64,000 bases of DNA from Paenibacillus sp. JDR-2 (GTDB lineage: Bacteria; Bacillota; Bacilli; Paenibacillales; Paenibacillaceae): NCBI RefSeq assembly GCF_000023585.1, contig NC_012914.1, forward strand, positions 2,309,001-2,373,000, in the 5' to 3' direction. The translations under genes were made by a program, and so were the position numbers. How positions within the stretch are numbered: the first letter of the stretch is position 1; each line of letters begins with the position of its first letter. The notes under the pieces were generated by a model. It was not told where the DNA came from, did no database searches, and saw only the letters and a list, made by a program, of their open reading frames with translations. Positions 50,194-59,584 of the stretch are shown here, piece after piece.

Positions 50194-51837
50194 ATGAAGA
50201 AATCCATGAAGAAATCATCGCTGCTGCTTGTCACGGCAATGATGGCTGGATCGCTTGCTGCTTGCGGCAGCAACAACAATGAGGCAAACAATTCCGCAAA
50301 TGCTTCCAATGCGCCTACTGCAGCACCTAGCGAGACGGCCTCGGAACAGGCAGATACAGCTAAAGCACCGGATCCGGTTACGCTAAAGGTCATGTTATTC
50401 GGCGATAAACCGATTGATATGGATAAAGTACTGACAGAGTTCGAGAACAAGACCAAGGATACGCTGAACACCAAGCTGGACATCGAGTACAATCCTAATG
50501 CGGATCACAAACAGAAGTTGACGCTTAAGATGTCGGCCGGTGAATCGGTTGACGCCGCGTTTGATGCACCATGGATGTCTTTGAACCAGAACGTTTCTCT
50601 TGGCTACTATCAAGAATTGGACAAATATTTCAATAATGACGAGTACCCGGGGCTCAAGAAAGCATTCCCGGAAGATTACTTGAACGCGAACAAAATTAAC
50701 GGTCATATTTATTCCATTCCATTAACAAACGCATTCTACGATATTGACGTCATTTATGTTCGTAAAGATCTGCGCGAAAAATATGGCATGCAGCCGATTC
50801 AAAGCTATGATGATCTGGAAACGTACTTGAAAAACGTACAACAAAACGAGAAGGGCATTATTCCGATGGCGAACAAGAATGATCGCGGCTTCTACAAAAT
50901 GTTCGGCCGGGAAGACAAGATTGTAAATGCGAAAGCCATCTCGATGACACCGGGATTTAACGTCTATTTGTCCGATGACGGCAAGAAGGTATTAGGTGCA
51001 ACAACATTGGGTGACGATGCTTCCAAATTCGCGGATTTGCCTGCTCCTTATAACGATCCATACTACTTCTATCCGCAATACGATAAGTTCGTAGAATGGA
51101 ACAAATATATTCAGAAGGATGTATTGTCTGAGAAAGATCACCAGGCTCTCTTCGTAGGCGGCAAATCCGCAGCTTATGAAGGTACGATTAACGGTGCGGC
51201 TCAAGTTCGCCAACGTTTGCAATCTGCCGTCCCTGGATCCGACTTGGAAATGTTTGTATACAATTCGCATGTCCGCAATATGGAACCAGCCGCTATCGGC
51301 ACGGATTACAAAGCATGGAATGATATCGTAATTCCGGTTACATCCAAGAACGCAGAACGTACGATGAAATTCTTCGACTGGCTGTTCAGCAGCTCAGACA
51401 ATCATGATCTCCTGGAGCTGGGTATTGAAGGGGAACATTGGACCAAAGACGGCGACCGTAACTATAAAATGACGGATAAAACGACCAATTATGTGTTCCC
51501 GTCTTACGAGTTTACTTGGAACCCGACTATGTCCCGTATCAATGGCGACAATGACGAGCAAACCTTAAAACTTCTTGATTATCAATCGAAGAACGAGACT
51601 TATTATCTGACTCCGATGTCTGGCTTCACGTTTAATACGGAGCCCGTTAAATCGGAAATTGCCAAGATCTCGCCGCTTGTACAACAACGTGATCCAATCT
51701 TTAATAACGGATTAGATAAGAACTGGAAGCAAAGCGCTGCGAAAGTTAATAAGCAAATGGAATCCTATGGTCTTGAGAAAGTACGTCAGGAAGTCATCAA
51801 ACAAGTTCAAGCTTTCCTTGATGCTGGCGGTAAATAA
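50194..51837 (+). CDS. DUF3502-type solute-binding lipoprotein of the ABC transporter
   Basis: A 547-residue lipoprotein. The signal ends LAAC (Cys24), followed by an N/S/A/T-rich linker, a family 1 binding fold and a C-terminal DUF3502-like domain. It is the third gene of the permease operon, an 82-nt gap downstream of the second permease, which holds the conserved hairpin. GGGAGG precedes ATG 50194. It would bind oligosaccharides released by surface lyases for import. It closely resembles the protein at 43791. Confidence 0.9.
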   Translation: MKKSMKKSSLLLVTAMMAGSLAACGSNNNEANNSANASNAPTAAPSETASEQADTAKAPDPVTLKVMLFGDKPIDMDKVLTEFENKTKDTLNTKLDIEYNPNADHKQKLTLKMSAGESVDAAFDAPWMSLNQNVSLGYYQELDKYFNNDEYPGLKKAFPEDYLNANKINGHIYSIPLTNAFYDIDVIYVRKDLREKYGMQPIQSYDDLETYLKNVQQNEKGIIPMANKNDRGFYKMFGREDKIVNAKAISMTPGFNVYLSDDGKKVLGATTLGDDASKFADLPAPYNDPYYFYPQYDKFVEWNKYIQKDVLSEKDHQALFVGGKSAAYEGTINGAAQVRQRLQSAVPGSDLEMFVYNSHVRNMEPAAIGTDYKAWNDIVIPVTSKNAERTMKFFDWLFSSSDNHDLLELGIEGEHWTKDGDRNYKMTDKTTNYVFPSYEFTWNPTMSRINGDNDEQTLKLLDYQSKNETYYLTPMSGFTFNTEPVKSEIAKISPLVQQRDPIFNNGLDKNWKQSAAKVNKQMESYGLEKVRQEVIKQVQAFLDAGGK

Positions 51838-51856
51838 GCAAGCGCATTTGTCTAAC

Positions 51857-51895
51857 ATGCTAAGCCGCTGGAAGTTAGGTGGCTTAGCATTTCTA
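51857..51895 (+). terminator. Hairpin after the binding-protein gene, weak terminator
   Basis: ATGCTAAGCC (51857-51866) pairs perfectly with GGCTTAGCAT (51881-51890). Only a short T-rich stretch follows (TTCTATG), so termination may be partial. Confidence 0.55.
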
Positions 51896-51988
51896 TGAGT
51901 AGGTTTTATCTGTCTGATACATATCGCGAAATGACACCGCTTACATCATAGAGGTGAGTTCGATCAATTCGACCATGGAGGAATGTAT

Positions 51989-54900
51989 ATGCATCATTAT
52001 TGGAAGCGGCCAATATCGGGGCTGCTCGCAATCGTCATTTTGTGTACGCTGCTGCTTGGCACTGCATTACCCGGCCGGGCATTAGCGGAAGAACAAGGAA
52101 GCGTTGTTGTTGTCAAGCTGCCTCCAACCGACGATTCATACGTGAATCCATACGTAGGTTGGCGTGATGCCCGGGACGACAATTATGGATCCAATAATAT
52201 TCTAATTGTTGGAAATAACAATCAGCCCATGTTGAAATTCGACTTGTCGTCCATTACAGATCCAATCAAGAGCGCCACGCTGAAGCTTTATAAGAACAAC
52301 AATAATACGTTGAATTATGTGGTCTATCAGGGGCAAGACGACAATTGGTCGGAGAATACGATTACCTGGAATAATAGCCCTGACTTTGGAACAGCTATCC
52401 CGGATGCCTGCTCGGTCAATCCGTGTTTGGCTCCTTACGGAACGGGAATAGCAATGCCAATTAATGTGACTTCCGCAGTGCAGGCCGAAGTTGCGGGCGA
52501 TAAGACGCTGACCTTGTCATTAATTCCTACGAAGGCAGATGGAACGATAGACTATACGGTGTCACCGTCGTTTGATCTAGTCTCTAAAGATAATTCCAAT
52601 GCTGCTTTGAGGCCCGTATTGGAGATTGAGACGTTGAAGAGCGTGACGGAAGCTGAGCGTGTCGCCAATGATAAGGCCAAGTTAGTGATGCAATTTGAAG
52701 GTTTGGCTGTGACAGGCAATATAACATTGCCAACGGAAGGCGAAATGAATTCGACAATTTCCTGGTCTTCCGATCAGCCTTCTGTCATTAGTGCTAACGG
52801 GACTGTTACTCGTCCGGAATGGTATGCGGAAGCAGACCAACCGGTGACGCTTACCGCAACGATTACTTACGGTAACGTAACGGATACGCTTGATGTGCAT
52901 GTGACTGTTCAGCGGCAGCCGACCCCTACCGATGAGCAGCGTGTAGCCAAAGATAAGGAGCTTATTCTCTCCCAATTCAACAACTTGACTGTCAATGAGA
53001 ATGTGAACCTTCCAACGGTCGGCTCATACGGTTTTTCGACTATCGATTGGCAATCAAACAAGCCGGAAGTAGTTTCTAATACTGGCGACGTTCATCGACC
53101 AGCATCCGATCAACAAGATGCTACTGTGAAGATGACCGTAACGCTAACATACGGGGATGTTAGCGACCATGTAGACATGAACTTTATCGCACCTAAAATG
53201 ACGGAGCGTTTACCATCAAAACTACTTACGATGCAAGGCGTTATTACGGAAGCGCAGGCACTGCTTGCACGGTATACCGTAGGTACGGGTGCTGGGCAGG
53301 TTTCACAAGCTGCTAAAGACAAATTCGAGAGTGAAATCGAGAATGCGCAGCTTGTGCTGTCCGATGATACCCGAGACCTCGATTACGGTGTGAACCGCCT
53401 GCGTGATGCAGGTACTGCCCTTATCAACAGCGCTCTAATTTCGAACGTCGTAGTTGATACGGCTGCGAATAATTTAGCTTATTCTACTTATCGCCAGGAA
53501 TTAACCCGACTTGTCTGGCAGGCAAGAACGATGCTGCTTATCGAGCCGGAAATGTACACAAAGGCTGCCAAGCTTGCTGTGCAGGAGCAGATTGATCATG
53601 CTGAAGCGGTACTTGACGGAACATACCAAGTTCCATTTATAAGAAATCGTGCTTTCACTGCACCACGGCCGGATGAAGATATTCAGTTTGCGATTGATCA
53701 TTACGCCCGTTCTTCCCATCCATACGGCACTAAATATGGGCTAAAGGCAGTCATGGCTTGGTACGCGGACAATCATATTTTAACGGGTACTTATAATACG
53801 ATAAAGTTAAATCCAACGGATGATGCTTTCGTATGGGTGACGGAGAAGACAACTCCGCATAACGGTAATACGCTAATTTATGGCGAAGGACGGAGCAGTT
53901 ATCTGAAGTTTGACTTGTCCTCTGTTACAGCAAGCGTATTGAAAGCGAACCTCAGGGTAACGAATTACAAATGGGACACGAATACAACACAAGTTCATTA
54001 CGAGACGAATGATGACTGGCAAGAGGGTACGCTTCTCTATCCATCAACCGGAGCGCCGGTGCTAGGCACGATTATTAACACGTTTGTGCTTGGCGGTAAA
54101 GATACAGTTGGTGCAGGTGTTGTTGATTTAACGAGCCAGGTTCAACTCGAACTGCTGGGCGACAAGAATCTTTCCCTCAGCTTGGACAATGCACCTGGAA
54201 CGGTATGGGCTTCGGAGATTTATTCGAATAATACTTCAGACGTCAGTAAGCGTCCATACTTGGAGGTAAGTCTGAATCAGATCGTGGACGCCAAGCTCCA
54301 GGATAAGGTCGATCGTGTTCTCTCGGATGCTGATGCGTTGGTAAAAGGCGCTGTTGTTGGCAATGGGACAGGACATTTTCCGCAGTCGGCTTTAGATGCT
54401 GTTAAGGAAAGTGTGTCTCAGATAGTTGAAATACGAAATGAAGGGCATGCAGAAGCGGTTGGAGCTGCACTTGTTCGCTTAGACAATGCGATGCGTGACA
54501 TGCGTGACGCACAGGTCATGCGTAGTGAAGTTGAACCGAATGCAACGATGTACTTTGACGAATCTGGCCTGCAGGAGCTGCGGGACAAGATCGCGCAATC
54601 GCCTGCTCTGAAAGCCAAATATGAGGAAGCTAAAAGCATTTCCGATCAGACATCGCTTGAACAATTGCAGAAATATAAGGTATTCCTAGCTGACAAACCG
54701 GACTATGACCAGCTGAATACATTGTACAAATTGTGGAGCGATTCACCAACATTAACGTTTACACCGCCTGCGGGAACCGTATCGGCTACACTGCAATTTA
54801 CACTCGAATCAGTCGATAATGAGGCGGCTGGTTTGGGTCATGCCTGGATCGACTCCGTCAAGATCACTCCGTCTAATGCAGGTGATCTGGAGATTGATAA

Positions 54901-57900
54901 CAACGGATTTGAAGAAGGAAGGAACATACCAAGTGATTGGCAGCCCGTGACAGTAAAGGGAAGTCCGATCCTGTCATGGGAAGATCGCAATCATTATAGC
55001 AACGACGGTACACGTTCTGTATTTATTTCCAACCCAACAGCAGCCGATCAAGGGGCATGGCTGTACTCTCATGATATACCGCTTACGGCGGGACTTGGTT
55101 ATACATTAAGTTTTGCTGCCAAAATTGATGGGAAGCTTAAAAACGGCGTGAAGGCAACCATAACTTACAAAAATGCTTCAGGTACAACAATTGGTTCTAT
55201 CGATCTGTTCAGTAATAAGAAAGCAACGATGGGGCCAAACACCAACTTGAGTATTCAAGCTGACGCACTGGTCTATGCCGTTACAGGCGATATTACGTAC
55301 GCCAAGAAAGCGAAAGAGCGCATCTTGTGGAACTTGAATGACTTCCTGCAAGGAGCGGAATATTGGCAGCTGACCGATGCTCGTCCAGATGGTATTGATG
55401 CCTATGGCAAAGTACAAGGCGGTCGGGTCGCTTCCATTATTGCTTCGGCGTATACGTTCATTGCTAACGCTGGTGTCTTCTCGCCAGAAGAGCATGCCGA
55501 TCTGGTTGCTAAGCTCAATTACATGAACGCGTTTCTTAATGATGGACGGGATCGCACAGAGCTTGACGATTATACCGTTCAGATTGGCGCCAGTAACTGG
55601 GAATCGGATGCGGTCATTGGCGCAGCAATGCTGGCAATGGTATTGCCAGAGCTGAACGACAGCAAGCAATTGATTGTAAATGCAAACAAGCTGTTGAAGG
55701 CACAACTCACCTATACGATTGGACCGGAAGGCGAGTGGCCGGAATCGATACGTTATTCGTATGCCGTACTTTCGCGGCTTGCGGTTTATGCGAAGGCGCT
55801 TAGAAATGAGACTGGGGAGGACTTCTTTGCTTTCCCGAAACTTGTGAAAATGTTCGAATATACGCTGTCGATGCAAACACCGCCATATGCGTATTTCAAT
55901 AATGGCATTAGTACACCGGCGTTTGGCGATGACTTGTTGTTAGGCGGCAACGAATTCTCGCTGCTTGGTCTCTATTACGACGAAGTTGCTCGCACCAATC
56001 CGAAGCTTGCTGCCCAGATGTATCAGACTTGGGTGAAGGCGGGGCAATCCTTGCCGGCTAATGGCGTGGAGACGATTCTGATGGAGAGCTTCTTTACCCC
56101 AATCGGGTTTGCTACCGATACGACTCCGATGAAGCTGCAATCAACGGATAAATACAAATGGGAAGGCGTCTATCTGTTCCGCAATCATTATGGCAGCAGT
56201 AATGAGTCCTTCATGTCGATCATGGCGAACAAAACACCACTTGGACATTCCCATTACGATCAAGGCTCATTCACGCTGTATGCGGACAGTACTCCGCTTG
56301 TACTAGATCCTGGTGTGGAGAGTTATTTCGCTACAACGAAGGCATGGTATACCAGCTCGTCGTCACATAGTACCATGCAATTCCAGAAAGCAGGAAATTC
56401 CTCTTATCTAGATACGCCGCTCATCAGCGATAATCAGTCATTCTCCACGAATGATGCGATCGATACGATGTCACTGCGAATTGCGAATCCGAACAGCGGC
56501 TCTTCCGGCAAGCATACGAGACATTTCGCTTACGTGAAAGGCTTGGAAGCTTATGTGATTTGGGATCAGGTTAAAGGAGCGAGTGCAGGAACCATTTGGA
56601 ATCTGCCCGTAGTGGCTTCGAAGTTGTCCACGATTGAAGGGAATAAGGTAGAGTCGACCGGCCCTTACAACATGGATCTCGAGACTACCGTTCTGCAGCC
56701 AGAGAATCCTGTTATTACCCAGGAATGGGGACGTGCACCGGCAATTGTACCGGCTGTTGACGGGGAGACAAAGCTGAATTATATCCGCGTTCCGGCGGAG
56801 GCTAATCAGAACCATCTGACCGTTCTTTATCCGAAAGCGAAGGGCAAGGCAGGGCTTGACACAGAAAAAATAAGCTCCGCTGAAGGCATTGATGTCTATC
56901 GCTTGCAGTCGGAAGATGGCAAGGGTATCACGGTCGCTGTTAATAACAATGACAGTGATCAAGTGATTTCCATTTCTGCGGAACATACGCTTGTCGAATT
57001 AAACACCGGTACAGAATATGCCCTAGAGAATGGGCAAGCAAACGTAACCGTACAAGCGAATGGACTGGTTGTTCTTCAGGACAAAGCAAATGTCACCGTT
57101 CCAGATTCAGGCGGTCAAGCAGGTTCATCCGTGAACGCAGGAACAGATTTGAACAACATTGGAAGCGACGGTGCCGTTGACGCGGATACACTTAGAAACG
57201 CATTCAAAGCTAATCCAAATGTTGAAGTGAAGGCTAACGACGGCGTTGTCATTCTTCCAGGAACGGCGCTTGCAGATGCGTTAATCAATCCGAAGGCTTC
57301 TATTAAATTGACAAGTACTTACGGGACGTATTCTCTGCCGCTCAGTCTGCTGAAGCTTGATGATATGGCGAAGCAGCTTGGGACCGAAGTTGGCAAGTTG
57401 TCCGTCCGGATAAACATCCGGAAGCTTAATGATGATGAGAGCAAGAAGCTGAACGATAAAGTGAATACCGTCGGCGGCACACTAATCGCTGATGCTTTCG
57501 ATTTTAACGTGTCCATTGAGAGCGCCGATGGTAAATCTATCCCATTAGATAGCTTCGGAAGCACTTATGTGAAGCGCTCGATCTTCCTGAAGACGGCACC
57601 ACCACAAAATGCTACCGTCGCTCTATACGCTTCAAGCAATAATTCGCTTAATTTCGTTCCTAGCAAGATGACTGCGAACTCTGCGGAATTCATGCGTCCA
57701 GGAAACAGTATCTATACGGTGGTGGAAATGAAGAGGAATTTTGCAGATGTCGTTGGTCACTGGGCAGAGCAGGATATTAAATTGCTTGCCGGAAAATTGA
57801 TCGTAACAGGTACATCGCAGACTAAATTTGAGCCAGATCGCAAAATTACACGTGCGGAATTCGCAGCGCTAGTTGTACGTTCACTTGGTTTATCTGAATC

Positions 57901-58306
57901 ATCTATAAGTGAAACTGGCTTTAAAGATATTCAGGGAAGTGAATGGTATGCCAAAGCTGTAGAAACGGCTGTGGAGGCCGGGATTGTGAACGGGTACAAT
58001 GACGGTTCATTCCGCCCTAATCAAACGATTTCCCGGCAAGAGCTCGCAGTAATGGTTGTTCGAGCTATTCATTACGCGGGGATCACAACGACGATTACCG
58101 CTGAAGAGCAAACCGTATGGCTTAGTAAATTTAAAGATCAGAGCGAGGTTACATGGGCTCGGAAAGATCTTGCAGAAGCATTAAGCCTCGGAATCTTAAA
58201 TGGTCGATCAACAGATCGGATTGGGGCAAGTGAGTCTGCAACAAGAGCGGAATCGGCAGTTATGTTAAGACGTCTATTAACCAAATCAGGGTTCGTAGCT
58301 GAATAG
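51989..58306 (+). CDS. S-layer-anchored giant heparinase II/III-like polysaccharide lyase
   Basis: A 2105-residue exported protein. Order: signal peptide (1-34), DNRLRE-type domain (about 47-214), two bacterial Ig-like domains (about 224-400), helical region (about 410-600, containing VPFIRNRAFTAP), a second DNRLRE-type domain (about 606-760), helical region (about 770-925), beta-sandwich (about 937-1075, with AGLGHAWIDSVKI), heparinase II/III-like lyase domain (about 1080-1700, with GHSHYDQGSF), a beta-rich stalk (about 1715-1915), and three SLH domains (about 1916-2104). ATG 51989 has GGAGG 8 nt upstream; ATG 51983 is too close to that site. It is the secreted counterpart of the cytoplasmic protein at 28002 and probably makes the first cuts at the cell surface. 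Confidence 0.87.
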   Translation: MHHYWKRPISGLLAIVILCTLLLGTALPGRALAEEQGSVVVVKLPPTDDSYVNPYVGWRDARDDNYGSNNILIVGNNNQPMLKFDLSSITDPIKSATLKLYKNNNNTLNYVVYQGQDDNWSENTITWNNSPDFGTAIPDACSVNPCLAPYGTGIAMPINVTSAVQAEVAGDKTLTLSLIPTKADGTIDYTVSPSFDLVSKDNSNAALRPVLEIETLKSVTEAERVANDKAKLVMQFEGLAVTGNITLPTEGEMNSTISWSSDQPSVISANGTVTRPEWYAEADQPVTLTATITYGNVTDTLDVHVTVQRQPTPTDEQRVAKDKELILSQFNNLTVNENVNLPTVGSYGFSTIDWQSNKPEVVSNTGDVHRPASDQQDATVKMTVTLTYGDVSDHVDMNFIAPKMTERLPSKLLTMQGVITEAQALLARYTVGTGAGQVSQAAKDKFESEIENAQLVLSDDTRDLDYGVNRLRDAGTALINSALISNVVVDTAANNLAYSTYRQELTRLVWQARTMLLIEPEMYTKAAKLAVQEQIDHAEAVLDGTYQVPFIRNRAFTAPRPDEDIQFAIDHYARSSHPYGTKYGLKAVMAWYADNHILTGTYNTIKLNPTDDAFVWVTEKTTPHNGNTLIYGEGRSSYLKFDLSSVTASVLKANLRVTNYKWDTNTTQVHYETNDDWQEGTLLYPSTGAPVLGTIINTFVLGGKDTVGAGVVDLTSQVQLELLGDKNLSLSLDNAPGTVWASEIYSNNTSDVSKRPYLEVSLNQIVDAKLQDKVDRVLSDADALVKGAVVGNGTGHFPQSALDAVKESVSQIVEIRNEGHAEAVGAALVRLDNAMRDMRDAQVMRSEVEPNATMYFDESGLQELRDKIAQSPALKAKYEEAKSISDQTSLEQLQKYKVFLADKPDYDQLNTLYKLWSDSPTLTFTPPAGTVSATLQFTLESVDNEAAGLGHAWIDSVKITPSNAGDLEIDNNGFEEGRNIPSDWQPVTVKGSPILSWEDRNHYSNDGTRSVFISNPTAADQGAWLYSHDIPLTAGLGYTLSFAAKIDGKLKNGVKATITYKNASGTTIGSIDLFSNKKATMGPNTNLSIQADALVYAVTGDITYAKKAKERILWNLNDFLQGAEYWQLTDARPDGIDAYGKVQGGRVASIIASAYTFIANAGVFSPEEHADLVAKLNYMNAFLNDGRDRTELDDYTVQIGASNWESDAVIGAAMLAMVLPELNDSKQLIVNANKLLKAQLTYTIGPEGEWPESIRYSYAVLSRLAVYAKALRNETGEDFFAFPKLVKMFEYTLSMQTPPYAYFNNGISTPAFGDDLLLGGNEFSLLGLYYDEVARTNPKLAAQMYQTWVKAGQSLPANGVETILMESFFTPIGFATDTTPMKLQSTDKYKWEGVYLFRNHYGSSNESFMSIMANKTPLGHSHYDQGSFTLYADSTPLVLDPGVESYFATTKAWYTSSSSHSTMQFQKAGNSSYLDTPLISDNQSFSTNDAIDTMSLRIANPNSGSSGKHTRHFAYVKGLEAYVIWDQVKGASAGTIWNLPVVASKLSTIEGNKVESTGPYNMDLETTVLQPENPVITQEWGRAPAIVPAVDGETKLNYIRVPAEANQNHLTVLYPKAKGKAGLDTEKISSAEGIDVYRLQSEDGKGITVAVNNNDSDQVISISAEHTLVELNTGTEYALENGQANVTVQANGLVVLQDKANVTVPDSGGQAGSSVNAGTDLNNIGSDGAVDADTLRNAFKANPNVEVKANDGVVILPGTALADALINPKASIKLTSTYGTYSLPLSLLKLDDMAKQLGTEVGKLSVRINIRKLNDDESKKLNDKVNTVGGTLIADAFDFNVSIESADGKSIPLDSFGSTYVKRSIFLKTAPPQNATVALYASSNNSLNFVPSKMTANSAEFMRPGNSIYTVVEMKRNFADVVGHWAEQDIKLLAGKLIVTGTSQTKFEPDRKITRAEFAALVVRSLGLSESSISETGFKDIQGSEWYAKAVETAVEAGIVNGYNDGSFRPNQTISRQELAVMVVRAIHYAGITTTITAEEQTVWLSKFKDQSEVTWARKDLAEALSLGILNGRSTDRIGASESATRAESAVMLRRLLTKSGFVAE

Positions 58307-58335
58307 CACATTTGATAGAATAAGATAAGTGGAAT

Positions 58336-58362
58336 GAAGGCCGCGAAAGGTTCGCGGCCTTC
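58336..58362. other. Perfect hairpin between the giant lyase and esterase genes
   Basis: GAAGGCCGCGAA (58336-58347) pairs perfectly with TTCGCGGCCTTC (58351-58362), with a 3-nt loop. No T run follows, so it is more likely an RNA-stabilising or weak-termination hairpin than a full terminator. Confidence 0.6.
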
Positions 58363-58403
58363 AACTATAAGATCGGCCAACCAATATTAGGAGGGGAAAC
58401 TTG

Positions 58404-59435
58404 ATGTGGAGTCCAGACGATTTGCTTGAAAGCTTATATAAGGAAACGATAGAACAACATAAGGAACAGAGCCAAGCAATGAGTAATGAAGAACGGAGAA
58501 GTAGTCTTCTTGAGTCCTTACGAGGCACAATAGGAGCTTTTCCTACAATTGCGCAGGGAAAAAAGCCGCGATTGCTTGAACGGACGGATTGCGGTTCTTA
58601 TATCCGGGAACGAGTGGAGCTTTCGGGAATAGAGGGAATAAGCTTTGCAGCTTATATCCTTATCCCGAAAGGACTTGACGGGCCGCTCCCTGGGGTACTC
58701 GCCATTCATGGCCACGGGTATGGAAGCCGGGAGATTATCGGCCTGCTGCCAGACGGCTCTCCCGATGACGGTGAGCCAACTTGCCATAATCGATTTGCGC
58801 TTGATCTCGTTGGGCGGGGAATGATCGTTATGGCACCCGATGTGGTTGGTTTTGGAGAGAGGATGCTGGCTGAGGATTTAGGGAAGGATCCGCGAAGCAA
58901 CAGCTCTTGTTATAAGTTAGCCACAAGTCTGCTGCTTCAAGGGCTAACCCTCACCGGTCTGCGAACGACTGAGCTTCTAGCTGCACTTGATTATTTGGAG
59001 TCATATGATCAAGTTGACTCAAGGCGGATTGGAGCAATGGGATTCTCCGGCGGGGCTTTACTGGCATGGACCTGTGCAGCGCTAGACGAGCGTCTTCAAG
59101 CGGTTGTGCTTTCGGGCTTTCCAGGTACCTTCAAAGGAACCATCATGTCTGTCCATCATTGCGTAGATAACTATATTCCTGGAATGCTTACGCGTGCAGA
59201 GCTTCCGGAATGGATTAGTCTAATTGCGCCACGCCCTTTGTTTGTGGAGTCGGGGTTTAATGATCCGATTTTTCCATCCGAATCGGCGCTCGAAGCGATC
59301 AGCGACCTTCAACAGGTATACGATAATTATGAGAAGAAGGATAACTTTTCCTCCGATGTCTTCCCAGGTATCCATGAAGTGAGTGGGCGCAGGGCATTTG
59401 ATTGGTTGAAGAGACAGCTGACGGCAGGGATGTAG
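58404..59435 (+). CDS. Alpha/beta hydrolase, acetyl-xylan-esterase/dienelactone-hydrolase-like
   Basis: A 343-residue cytoplasmic enzyme. The nucleophile elbow is GFSGG (Ser near residue 212), with Asp in FNDPIF and His in GIHEVSG completing a catalytic triad; the oxyanion-side motif is AIHGHGYG. It resembles the Abhydrolase-7-like family, in which many members deacetylate sugars. In this context removal of acetyl or other ester groups from oligosaccharides is plausible. The ATG at 58404 has AGGAGGGG 7 nt upstream. It is 98 nt after the giant lyase gene and may share its transcript. Confidence 0.82.
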   Translation: MWSPDDLLESLYKETIEQHKEQSQAMSNEERRSSLLESLRGTIGAFPTIAQGKKPRLLERTDCGSYIRERVELSGIEGISFAAYILIPKGLDGPLPGVLAIHGHGYGSREIIGLLPDGSPDDGEPTCHNRFALDLVGRGMIVMAPDVVGFGERMLAEDLGKDPRSNSSCYKLATSLLLQGLTLTGLRTTELLAALDYLESYDQVDSRRIGAMGFSGGALLAWTCAALDERLQAVVLSGFPGTFKGTIMSVHHCVDNYIPGMLTRAELPEWISLIAPRPLFVESGFNDPIFPSESALEAISDLQQVYDNYEKKDNFSSDVFPGIHEVSGRRAFDWLKRQLTAGM

Positions 59436-59518
59436 AATAAGATATGGCCTACAAAATTGTGTGATAATTATTGAAAAGCCATTCAAATTTAATAAAAATA
59501 ATAGCTCGAGATCCCCCT

Positions 59519-59584
59519 GGCGCCATTAAACAATAAATTCAACCTACTTATTCGAAGTAGGTTTTTTTATTGTTTAATGGCGCC
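59519..59584. other. Nested 19-bp perfect inverted repeat with inner hairpin
   Basis: GGCGCCATTAAACAATAAA (59519-59537) and its complement (59566-59584) enclose a second stem, AACCTACTT/AAGTAGGTT (59541-59549, 59555-59563). The inner stem with T7 looks like a terminator; the outer arms are unusually long and AT-rich. It may act as terminator for the esterase gene or be a small mobile-repeat relic. Confidence 0.75.
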
